A DNA stretch of 64,000 nucleotides from Perkinsus chesapeaki (taxonomy: Eukaryota; Perkinsozoa; Perkinsida; Perkinsidae). The notes under the pieces were generated by a model. That model was not told the DNA's origin, searched no databases, and saw only the letters and a list, made by a program, of their open reading frames with translations. The translations under genes were made by a program, and so were the position numbers. Where the stretch lies: positions 1 to 64,000 of the forward strand of contig JAAPAO010000001.1 of the NCBI GenBank assembly GCA_013115145.1, read 5' to 3'. Below, one piece after another: positions 1 through 9,590 of this stretch (within the stretch, counting starts at the first letter, position 1; the number at the start of each line of letters is the position of its first letter).

Positions 1-538
1 CTGTTCTAATCTGAGAGTAATCCTAAGCTTTTCAACATATGAAACTGCCTAGCGGAGCGAAGCGATCGCTACAAGGTGCGGACAGCGGAGCGAAGCGATG
101 CAGGTTTTGATATTTTGGATGTCACGATAGTTGGCATCTGTAAGCTCGACCTGATGGCCTGGATACCTTCTGCTAGTCTATCAATGTTCCCGTATTCCAT
201 GGTTAGAATCTTTAGGGCAACGCAATTTAATCGTCGTATTAAAAGATGCTTCATTGAAAGAGCAATATCAGCCGTTCTATCGGTATGATGATACTATATA
301 GCCTTCTCGCGCCGCTGCCCCATACAATAAGATTCTTCCTGAGTAATATCTCGCAGATCCTGGATAAGCTAAGTGCATGCCCTAGCCTTCGTCCTCTCAT
401 TTGTCTCTCCTTCATTAGCATAGTATCCCTCGTGGGCCACGAGTCGTGGCCCGTGGTATCTTTCTCTAGCTTCATGCTTTTGCCAAAGGGGCTCTCTGAG
501 TTGCATGCTGTCTGACAGCTTATCTACTCGTAACATAT
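1..538. other. Upstream region, no gene recognised
   Basis: No coding exon was recognised here. It lies upstream of the phosphatidylserine synthase start at 539 and probably holds its 5' flank. A 16-bp direct repeat (AGCGGAGCGAAGCGAT) occurs at 51-66 and 84-99. The open frames on both strands overlap one another and show no family motif. Confidence 0.5.
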
Positions 539-2051
539 ATGGTCGTTCCCGCAGCTGCCGGCCTGAATGGTGATTCGAAACCGTTCGCCTATCCGATATC
601 CGATGGTACGCAGTCCGTCGTACAACACGGCGTCAACCTGCTAGTTTCGTCTTTGAATTCTTGGTGGTCATCACTAACAGACTTGGACGAGAATGTTATG
701 CGGAAAGTTGAGCTATTCAGTGGTGCAGTCATTGTAGTGTCCCTCAGTGTAGCATATTTGCCCGACCACGGAGTTTTCAAAAGGTAGTAAATCTGGGTTA
801 GGATTCTGTCAATGCTCGGTAATCAGGCCATTCAAGGCTGTCTGGCGTGTAATGCTCGGCCTCGCATTATCTTACTCCATTTTCCTTTCATATCTTCTAA
901 TAAACTATAACAGAGAGGATGCTATGTAATACCAATCGAAATGCTTTTTTATCATGTCCCGTTTTCAGTCACTTCTTGGTTTGGTTGGACCCAAGTCTTG
1001 GTAAACCTCTCCCAGAGAAAAACTATGCCGATAATTGTGAGCTATGGGACTCATCGGCAGCTAATCCGCTACATAACCTTTGGGATAGGGTTGACATATT
1101 CATTGCCTGCCACTTATTTGGTAATATATTGGTAATTGGTACTTGGAACTGTATCAAATATCAGGTTGGATGTGGAAGACTATAATAATAAGGGATGCTG
1201 CACTAGTGTGGTATCTATCTATACTTTTCGAATTTATCGAAATATCATTCCGGCATTTATTACCCAACTTCTACGAATGCTGGTAATATGCTATTCAGTA
1301 AGGGGGCAACATGAGACAGATTTGTTATGTGTTTAGGTGGGACTCTTTGTTATTGGATGTCCTTGGATGTAATGCTTTAGGGATTTGGCTCGGGATGAAA
1401 GTTGTCCGCAAATTAGGACTTGAAGAATACGACTGGGGTAGTACTACATAATACTTTATGATGACTACTACCGTAGTAGTCATCATAAAGTATTATGATG
1501 GACTTGTTTAGGGTTCCCTCGGGGAGGATGGTGGTCGAATCATCGAAAGCTGCTCGTGTTCCTCTTTATGACTATCTTTGTGGAGCTGCTCGATACCACC
1601 CTGTTCTTCATAAAGTACTCTTGTTGGGTACTATTTCGAATAAGTATCTTTCCCAGGTTTGAGCTGTGGATGCCGACATCACACTGGATCCTTATAAGCC
1701 GAACATTCTTTTGGGCTTTCTATGCTCCACCCTGTACCACGTAATACAATTACTATCTTATCATATGGAATGCATGCTTCTTATATTATCAGGGAGCTGT
1801 ACAAGGTCCTCCAGGGGAAACTTGAATCCTTCCCGATATATCTCACGGTCGGTACAATAATACAGTGTCTTGAGCTTGGTCTTTGCATTAAATATGGCAG
1901 AGGTTGGTTTGACTTGTTGATGTCGGAAACTGCCTTCATTACGGCGTGCTCTCTCAGGTGTGTTCAACGAATCAATGCCGAAGAACATTCGTATTTGTTG
2001 GATTATTGTTTGGACGATCGCTATTGGTCGAGCGATACAGTTGCGGATTAG
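539..2051 (+). CDS. Phosphatidylserine synthase (base-exchange type), seven exons
   Basis: This integral ER-membrane enzyme makes phosphatidylserine by exchanging serine for the head group of an existing phospholipid. I read introns at 784-826, 926-968, 1121-1164, 1283-1336, 1438-1511 and 1741-1792. Removing them leaves 1203 nt, exactly 400 codons plus stop. Family hallmarks appear in order: LDPSLGKPLPEKNYADNC early in the protein, then WDRVDIFIACHLFGW, the IIIRD segment, [20 protein letters not shown], and GIWLGMK followed by EYDWG. Several hydrophobic spans surround them, and a further pair follows EYDWG. The length is slightly short for the family (usually about 420-480 residues). Intron 5 is mostly a perfect hairpin (see 1447-1497). 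The ATG at 539 is the first in frame. The family call is firm from the motifs; whether it prefers phosphatidylcholine or phosphatidylethanolamine cannot be told. Confidence 0.87.
1447..1497. repeat. Perfect 25-bp inverted repeat inside intron 5 of the phosphatidylserine synthase gene
   Basis: Left arm 1447-1471 and right arm 1473-1497 are exact reverse complements, separated by one base (C1472). The palindrome occupies 51 of the 74 nt of intron 1438-1511. Transcribed, it would form an uninterrupted 25-bp hairpin. Without one arm the intron would be about 49 nt, the usual length here, which suggests an inverted duplication. Confidence 0.95.
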
Positions 2052-2764
2052 AGAGAGCAAAACCGCCAAGAATGGCGAGGCTTGTGTAAATACCAATAAG
2101 AAGAATCCTTCTAAAAAATACAATTAAGAGGTTTATTCAGAGGATAACTGTTTCTTGATAACGTTATTATGGTGTTATACTTTACCACATGAATGCACAT
2201 TAATGACGCTGCCATTGGATTGAACAGCGCATGCAGTTGACAACGTACCGCGGCGTGTGCACTGCTATCAGCCTACCTACCGCGTAGCATAAACCGTATA
2301 GGTAGGTAAGGTGAAGGCCGTGGTTAAAACTAGAAACTCAACATCTTTCACGTGATAAATTTTGATGCCTCAAAGCAATGACTAAGTCAATCCCTTCACT
2401 TGTTGTATTTTCACATGCCGATTTATAGTCTACTTGTATAGTAGACTTCTGCTATGTAATATATCATTCGACAGTAATCAAATCGTACATAATCACCAAA
2501 CATAAGACCTATGGAAGAAGTTTAAAGGGATTATACTATGCTTCTATATAGAAGATAAGAAAAATTTGCCGTTAGATTGCTGAGCTCAAGCGAGTGCCTA
2601 CATCACCTGCACAGTAATCTTATTGTGTGACAATAACCAGCGAATACAGTTTGGTGCGATGATGAGATGTTCCGCAGCGGCACGAATCGACACAACAGTA
2701 CGACTGAGAGGCCGCTGCGAAACCTCATGTATAGTTACCATCAGCGACTACATACCATCACGGA
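2052..2764. other. Intergenic region between convergent genes
   Basis: This is the A+T-rich space between the ends of two converging genes. No exon or RNA gene was recognised. Two small inverted repeats are visible, CCTACCTACC near 2274-2283 with a slightly imperfect partner near 2307, and AGTCTAC/GTAGACT near 2426-2446. Presumably 3' flanks. Confidence 0.5.
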
Positions 2765-3484
2765 TTAGCACTGATTCTGTTGTTGCAGATAACCATAGTA
2801 GCAGGTTGTAGACATAGATCTGAGCTCGGGGTATGCTGCTAGTTCATCGAGGAGGTCATATAGTCTTTCTGTTAGTAGCTTATCGACCTCAACATCCTCA
2901 TCATCATTCACGTCTATGTCACGGTACTGAAGAGAATTGTGAGACGACGACGATGACTCTCTCTCGAGAGCGAAAGACATAGTATCAGATGTGGGTGGTG
3001 TTAGCGCCGCCTCAGTAGTAGAAACTCTGAGTTCAGCTTCACCATGTGCATGCCTACAATTCTCCGCCGCCCCGCACTTCCCTCTCAGCCAGAATCTACA
3101 AAGGGACGTTTTGTAGAGGTCGGGGGTGCAGCGGAGCTCTGCTCTACTATGAGCGTAGATGCAGTTTTCGCCTTTAGCACACCTACCAAGGCGATGTTGT
3201 TGACAAAGTTTGGTCTTGCGGAGATCTGGAGCATCTCTAAGCTCACTTTTACCATGGGCGTATGCACACTGTTCTCCATGCCAGCAAAGACCCTGCTGAT
3301 AGAACTTACACAATCGTATCTTAGTGAATGCAGCACGACGTGTACCAAGAGAGCTTCCAGTGCTGCATGAGACCGTACCGCCGGACGAAGTTCTATGCCT
3401 TCTACTGAGTGCTGCAGACGCACCGATACCTTGCGGTGTAGAAGTAGCGGTTACAGGGACGCCGGGAATGAGGTTTGAAGCCAT
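2765..3484 (-). CDS. Triple CCCH zinc-finger protein
   Basis: This 239-residue intronless frame carries three CCCH fingers, each C-x7-C-x5-C-x3-H, at about residues 59-77, 94-112 and 129-147. They recur every 35 residues exactly, with linkers of the type ELR..PDL.KT.LC, so the domain looks like a tandem triplication. Such fingers normally bind single-stranded RNA, and many protist members regulate mRNA stability or translation; that role is inferred here. The N terminus is Ser/Thr/Gly-rich. The C terminus has a Ser run followed by an acidic stretch and a short leucine-rich helix (about residues 190-225). The start is the ATG at 3484. No orthologue is assigned because CCCH triplets are common and diverge quickly. 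Confidence 0.85.
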   Translation of the reverse strand: MASNLIPGVPVTATSTPQGIGASAALSRRHRTSSGGTVSCSTGSSLGTRRAAFTKIRLCKFYQQGLCWHGEQCAYAHGKSELRDAPDLRKTKLCQQHRLGRCAKGENCIYAHSRAELRCTPDLYKTSLCRFWLRGKCGAAENCRHAHGEAELRVSTTEAALTPPTSDTMSFALERESSSSSHNSLQYRDIDVNDDEDVEVDKLLTERLYDLLDELAAYPELRSMSTTCYYGYLQQQNQC

Positions 3485-4168
3485 AGGAGAGATACCCAGA
3501 TAAGGTGTGCGCTTTGTGCTTGCCGAGGGGAACTACAGCGCAGCGGCACCCCACCTGGGCGAGCGAGAACCGTACACATCAGAATAACCAGCTGGAACGA
3601 GTATCGAGTCTACCTTATCTCGCCATTGAGACTTAGTAGATAGAATAAACCTCCTTGAGCTGATGAGATACCAAAAAACTCGCCCGATATCAAGTTACAC
3701 TAATCATCATTTGTGCACGCGTGCGCACAGGTATCAGATCCGCATCTTAACAACACGCGAAGGCCCCTCTTGCACGTGTTGGAAAAGCCTTAAACTTCCT
3801 GAGCGTCTGATACTGTATCTTTCGTCAGGCACGCTTGCTAACAACAAACTGTGTTCCACATACACAAGTTGGTGCTCAGAGCATACGCTCGATCGTGACC
3901 GTTCTAGCGACAGGTAGGAGACAACAGAACAAACCAAAGCGTGACGCGGGTTTTTTGGGAACTTACTTGTTTCTGAATACTTTAAAGGAAGTACTGAGTG
4001 TAACTGGTGCAACGCAAAATAGAATGGGGTAACCAGATGCATCACAAATCACTGAGGACAAGTGCGCGAGGACAAGACAACAGTTGGTGGACAAAAACCG
4101 TGACAAGTTGCTTCATTGGCAGTGAATTGCAAATCTATTAAGATAGCTCACCAATGTTCCAACCATCA
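3485..4168. other. Intergenic region upstream of the CCCH gene
   Basis: The 5' flank of the CCCH gene runs into the 3' flank of the carboxypeptidase gene. An open frame at 3734-4045 (-) has no recognisable motif and I do not call it. No tRNA or repeat was seen. Confidence 0.45.
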
Positions 4169-7163
4169 TCACACCACCTAAGAAAAACAATATAATAACA
4201 ACTTACCTTTAACAAATACTGACAACTTACCAAGTCGACAAATTCTGGCACCTGCGCTTGGACGATCCCTTTGTGAAGTGCTGCCGCTGTGATTGGATCT
4301 TGACAAACATCATCAGCGAAGGAGCAACCACGTGTAAAGGAATAGAGCATATGAGCGGCTATGTGCGGCACATCCATAGGCACCTACAAGAACAACGTAG
4401 AGGCGTATTTAAGGCCAATTTAACGTACCAGATGCCCAGCTTGGTTTATAACAACATGGGTAAGAGAACCGACTTCCACGAACCCGCCAACCTACCGCCG
4501 ATATGCATTAATATCAAACGGCCACCTTACTATTTCCTCGACGTATTTCTCCTCAGAAGGCTGTTTCCCATTCGCCCCCTCGGTTGACGGTAACATCTTA
4601 GAGACCTTCTTGTTCTTAATTGACCATGGCCTCCGCTTTGTTGCCTTAAATTCATCGATGAGATTCCACTCCATATTAACTGCACAGTAACGCTGGTGCC
4701 TAAGCCCCTCTGCACCGACCTCTCTGCCTACGCATCCATCTGGCTGTCCCTATCATATTGCAATCCATATCGTACATCCCGTTATAAAGCAACGTTCGTG
4801 TTCCATTTTGAAGCAGCTGCGTGTATAGGTGAGTTGCTGGCCTTTGCTCCCAACCACCAAGGATGTAACTGACCACCCAACAAGTCCATCATTTCCAATT
4901 CCCTCAATCCTACGCTATTGCGGAGTTGTCCTCGGACCATGGCCCTGCTCTTGAGTCTACATTCATGGCAGTGAGGACCTCAGGCCGACGGAGGTACCTT
5001 AAAAAGAGGAGGGCGGATAAACCACAAAGTCGGAGCTGTACCGGCAGCCTATGTGCATCAAATGCAGGCGTCAAGTAGCACAGAGCCGTGGTAGCCAAAC
5101 CCAACTTACTCAGTTAAAACAGCATTGTCATAGTCACCATAAACTCTCACATCGTACCTACCAACAATAGCTTCATAGTGGAGCGAAGTAATAACGTACA
5201 TGTTGGCTCGACTGTTATTAACAATATGCTCTTCTATGCGCGAACAGACATCATTTGCCCTACGCCAGTCGTCAGGCCTGAGGAGGAGGGGCGATGAGCA
5301 TGGAAGCAACTTCTCCTTGTCCTACGTAATGATATCATTTAAAGCTTCAAGGCACTCCTGTTCGAGCCTCTCAACATCCTTAGTATCGGGGCTGTTAATT
5401 AGGCCATGCTGGAACCTATTATAAACCCATATCCTACCCCCGACCCTCTCCCGATGCCTACGCGAATTCTTTATATGTCATCTGTTGGGTCGGCGGATCC
5501 ACCCAACCATCGCCAACTCCAACGCCTTGAAGGTTTATCCAAGAATGACGCTCCCGAATGTCTACGGCCAACTCTGGAACGTATCTGAAACGGTCGCTCC
5601 CGTGCTGGCATATCTACGACACTCGAAATGCACTACGTAGGGTGTACAGTACTACAGAGATACGTTCGGCTGCCCCCGACATTTATGCGACAGGGCACCA
5701 AGTTCGCAAGGTGCTCAATGATCTCAAGGGTAATCATAAAATACTGCGGGCCTTTGCATGTGGACAAATCCGAGTTTATCTTCACATGCCAGTCTAAAGC
5801 TGGGCAATTTCGAGGGAAAGTACCGAGGCCACAGATAACGTAGTGCCCAGACACTACTGGGGAGACCCCACGCTTTCTCAACGTACTGGGCGAAGCACGA
5901 CTCGTCGAACGGCGCTAGGTGGCCGAGGAACGAAACGAAGGTGCTCCCACCGACGTACGAGTAGAGTATTGTGGGGATCCAAACCCCTGAAGTGGTGTAT
6001 ACCAAGTTTAAGGATAGGTGCTATGGAGGAACGCTTTTAAGTAGTGTGGGCGAATGTCATTCCCTTATATTACTTTCCACCATACGATTCGCCAAAGACA
6101 AAAAATGGAAGGTCTTTAAGTGACGGGAAGTAACTTCGTAATAGAAGGCTTATCTAAAAAAGGTAAGAAATACGGCAATGGTGAACACCAGTGCAGTGAG
6201 GCGGTGCAATACGGAGCAAAGCAAACTGGAAGATGTTACGTAAAAATAAGTAGCTTGTAAAATCCTAACCTCTCGGAAAAACCGAAGTCCCCAAAAAGCG
6301 CAATATAACTTTATTTTGTTAGCAAGGCGAAGCATCATATGACAAGGTCGATAAGAAGACAAGGTTGAGCGAAAAAAGTAATTCCACGCGCACAACTGCA
6401 ACGCATGTTACAAAATTCATGTGATGACAACCAGGATACCCCTACTACCGAATCGCCAAGGTTTTGTATAGCCTCCTCCTCGCTTTCTGGCAGACACTTA
6501 TCATCAGTTACGAAACTCATACCGACAGGTGCTGGCTGATCAACGACAATATACCTGACAAAGCTCATAGGCCGTCATCCCCAGGCAGTCCTACGTAGCA
6601 TTGTTGTGCCAGGAGAATTCATTTCTGACGAATGCTCCGTCGCTCTGTACCGCTGTTACAGGGCCATTTTCAAGGAAGAATCCGATGAGGCCAGAGGTAC
6701 CGGGGCCACCCTACAGAAGCACACTACCTTACTAGCGCGAGGCTCTCTTGACCGACCTGTAACCACAAAACTACAGGGTCGGTCCGCGGATCGTTGGCAC
6801 TCGGTACAAGGATGAAATATATAGCCGTAACACCTATGAGCGGAATTACGCTGTGTTGATGCCCATGCAATGGTACATTGACTTTTGCTTTTGTAGAGTG
6901 GTAGGTAGCCTCCTTGTGTGCCATTCGGTAAGGGTTGTCGATATCTAGCAAGAGATGGTCAGAAGTTTTCGAACGAGCTTTTACCCAGGCAATGCTGTGA
7001 TGGGCCCGAAGCCCGGCAAGGAGTTGGGATCTGATGGTCTAACGTTATTCTTTGGAGCTCCGAATGCCAGCGAAGACAAGACGGTCGTCAGGAACAAGAT
7101 GCTAGATAAATGGGCCAGAAACGACGGCCGCGGCCGTCTCGATGAGGGGAGAACAAATGACAT
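4169..7163 (-). CDS. Secreted serine carboxypeptidase (peptidase family S10), about ten exons
   Basis: The gene is fragmented but recognisable from ordered S10 motifs. Exon 1 (from ATG 7163) encodes a signal peptide with a hydrophobic core (LSSILFLTTVLSSLAF). Next come GGYLPLYKS, YFILVPSANDP, DPVVLWLQ spliced to GGPGTSG, then ENGP and FSWHN. YIVVDQPAPVGMSF follows, then the nucleophile motif GESYGG (near 6085), YVPELAVDI, INLQGVGVGDGWVDP, LLYNGMYDMDCN with the catalytic Asp, and GHLVP with the catalytic His spliced to a C-terminal helix. The triad is therefore present, so a digestive or lysosomal-type carboxypeptidase is likely. Oddities are GGPGTSG in place of GGPGCSS, a 489-nt intron (5585-6073) between GESYGGK and YVPELA, and an in-frame TAG near 5310 that needs a small intron or marks a lesion. 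Stop at 4169-4171. Exact borders of several exons are uncertain. Confidence 0.8.
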
Positions 7164-7360
7164 AGACGGAAATTAAGTTCAGAACTAGTAAGATATAATG
7201 GTCCACCTGATTGTTGACGGGCCTTCGTCGGCAGTATTAAACTTGCTCACTTGCGCAATCTTGCTCTTTCCTTGTTTTGTCCGCGCGTTCACCTTGCAAA
7301 TGGTACTGTTAAGTGGTTCGGTGGTGAGGATGTTATTGTATTTAGGTTGATTGTAGTTAT

Positions 7361-7908
7361 ATGTCAGCTGCAGTCCACTCTCAGACGTGCTTCTTGTGTA
7401 ATGAAGCTGGGCATTTTGCAAGGAATTGCCCTCAGCGATTCGAGGATGATATGGTAACAGTAGTCGGCCTCGGGCCAATCAGTTAGTGTTATTATTAGCA
7501 TTCCCGCCGTCGTCCACAGAACTGCTATAACTGTGGCCAACCAGACCATCTAGCTAGAGACTGCCCTAATGAACAAACTAATGAAAGGCCGTGCTTCAAG
7601 TGCCAGAAAGTCGGACATTTTGCAAGGTAAGACCATCGGCCATCGTTTATCTGATCGCGGACGTTTTAGAGATTGCCCTTCGGCCGATACAAGGAATTGC
7701 TTCCGTTGCGGCCAACCTGGTCATCTTGCCAGAGAGTGCCCAAACGACGAGAACGGCAATGACAATAATCGTCGTGAGTCGTGAAAACAAGAGTGCTTCT
7801 GAATTGCTGTCAGGCGGTGGTGCTGCTGGTGGTGGTGGTGGTGGTGGTAGGAACTGTTTCCATTGCGGCCAGCCTGGTCATCTGGCACGCAACTGTCCGG
7901 CACATTAA
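7361..7908 (+). CDS. CNBP/GIS2-like protein with five CCHC zinc knuckles
   Basis: Introns at 7454-7519, 7627-7669 and 7774-7813 leave 399 nt, exactly 132 codons plus stop. The protein is almost entirely CCHC knuckles (C-x2-C-x4-H-x4-C): five copies, each starting CFLC, CYNC, CFKC, CFRC or CFHC and ending HFARNC, HLARDC or a close variant. A Gly-rich linker encoded by a GGT run separates the fourth and fifth. CNBP, yeast Gis2 and trypanosome HEXBP proteins of this kind bind single-stranded nucleic acid and influence translation. The start at 7361 is the ATG nearest the first knuckle. Just upstream the same strand reads NGTVKWF, which resembles the beginning of a cold-shock domain, but the rest of that domain is absent. 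Confidence 0.87.
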
Positions 7909-8709
7909 GTCAATATTAACGAGTTGCCTTATTGTCTCTGTCATACAAGTTTCATGAGTACATGCGATAGTTGATTTTGTATGTTGTTTAAATGGAGTAT
8001 TGAGTAACGGATAACAACAGTGGCCTTGTCGTGCCTACTTAATGCACTAAAGACTACGACAGCTTGCATGACCTCACAGTGAAGCTGCACGTCATGCTAC
8101 AATGCTGAAGTTAGACATCCCGACCGCTGGAAATATCGAAAATATCTTCTCGCCAAAACCCTCAGGTGGGATGACAACAATCTAAAGTCCAATACAATCA
8201 TGGGCTACCGTGACGTGTGTACACACAATAGTTCAGCGAGAGAGTAAGACCCTCGACACTTCGAGCTTGCAAAGTAGATGATCAGCCGCAAAACAGATGT
8301 ACAACCCAAGATTGATGATACCTTTGAACTGGAACCTGCCGCGATGTATATTGATATAACACAACTAGTAGATTATACTGAATTGTACCAGTAATGGAAT
8401 GAAAGAAAACATACCACTCAAAAAAGGCGGTGCGGTAGAAATGATAGCCATGATGACCGAAAGGACAACAATTGCCCAAAGGTCAACAATAGCATCATAA
8501 TCTTTCAACTACATAATACTCATCAAGCACACACCAGTGCAGCTAGGATCCTCAATAACCATAAGGGAAACCGTTAACACTCCCACACTGTATTATCGAC
8601 TTAGTCGTTTTGGAAGAGGGAGTTGCTGTTGAACAGTGAGGACCATGGATAGCATTAGGAAGTTGGTGTATAACGAGACGGAGACTATGAGTGGTAGGCA
8701 GCGCGTTCT
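7909..8709. other. Intergenic region between convergent genes
   Basis: This covers the 3' flanks of the CCHC gene and of V-ATPase subunit G. The only sizeable frame (8282-8479, -) has no recognisable motif. No RNA gene was seen. Confidence 0.5.
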
Positions 8710-9196
8710 TTACATAGAGAGAACATCGACCTGGATTCTGCTAAGCTCGGGCTTGACATCCAACACACGCTCGACCATGTACTTGACAGTGGCCTTGCAG
8801 TTCTTGTCGTAGGAAGCGCGGATGGCTTGAATATCGGCCTGAGTCTGCTTAGCGAGCTCCTCGTCCTCGCCACCGGAAGTGCTCTGGAGAGCCTGAACAA
8901 AGATACAGTAGGAAAGGAACAATGAGAGGAGAGAGCTGAGATTATTAGCAAGGGCAACTTACGGCATAGTCACGGTTGAACTTGTCCTCCTCCTTTTGAC
9001 GGAAAGAGGCGACCTCCTCCTGAGCGGCAGACTTGGCCTCACGGAGCTTCTTAGTCCTGAAGGGAAACGGTACAAAAAGATACTCACGAGGTTGATACAC
9101 CTACCTGTTGTCTCTGGCGCGGCTGACATAGGTATCGGCCTCCTGCTCAGCCTTCAAAAGCTGCTGAATGAGTTGCTGGGACTGCTGACTGGCCAT
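8710..9196 (-). CDS. V-type proton ATPase subunit G, three exons
   Basis: This peripheral-stalk subunit of the vacuolar proton pump pairs with subunit E to brace the rotary V1 head against the membrane sector. The start ATG at 9196 opens with ASQQSQQLIQQLLKAEQEA, the family N-terminal signature. It continues RARDNRTKKLREAKSAAQEE across the first splice. Two short introns interrupt the frame, near 9057-9104 and 8894-8962. The remainder is a charged alpha-helix ending RIQVDVLSM and a TAA at 8710-8712. About 122 residues agrees with the usual length of 110-120. The call is firm. Confidence 0.92.
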
Positions 9197-9590
9197 GATG
9201 ATTGAGTAGAGGGTTGTTCGTAAAACTACCAGTTAAACTGAAGCTTAAATATGGACGGGAAGCAAAGCAAGTACGAAGCTACGGGCTAAGAACAACGACT
9301 GGCCCATCACAGAAGGAGCGTTACAAGGCTACTAGGGGAAGCCATGTCTAAAGACATGCTCATGAGGTTATAGTACACAGAAGTTGAGCTACTAAAGTGA
9401 TTAGATGAGATACATGAACCGCTACAGTGTGACTTTCGGGCCAGGCTGCGTTGTCTTAGGCTGCAGCTTAACGCTACACTTGCCATCTTGCACAATCTTA
9501 CATTTCCTCAACGTACTTGGATGTCGTTGTCGGTTGTTGCCGCATTCTCCTCCTCCTCCCTACCGCTGAACTTAGGATAACTCATTTAAT

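Noticed and set aside
51-99. 16-bp direct repeat and the GCGATCGC palindrome near the start
   Set aside because: GCGATCGC is the HIP1 element of cyanobacteria, but there is only one copy and everything around it is eukaryotic. The direct repeat has only two copies and no array structure.
5724-6005. 93-codon minus-strand frame within the long carboxypeptidase intron
   Set aside because: No family motif and no fit between the flanking S10 exons. It is mentioned only as content of the long intron.
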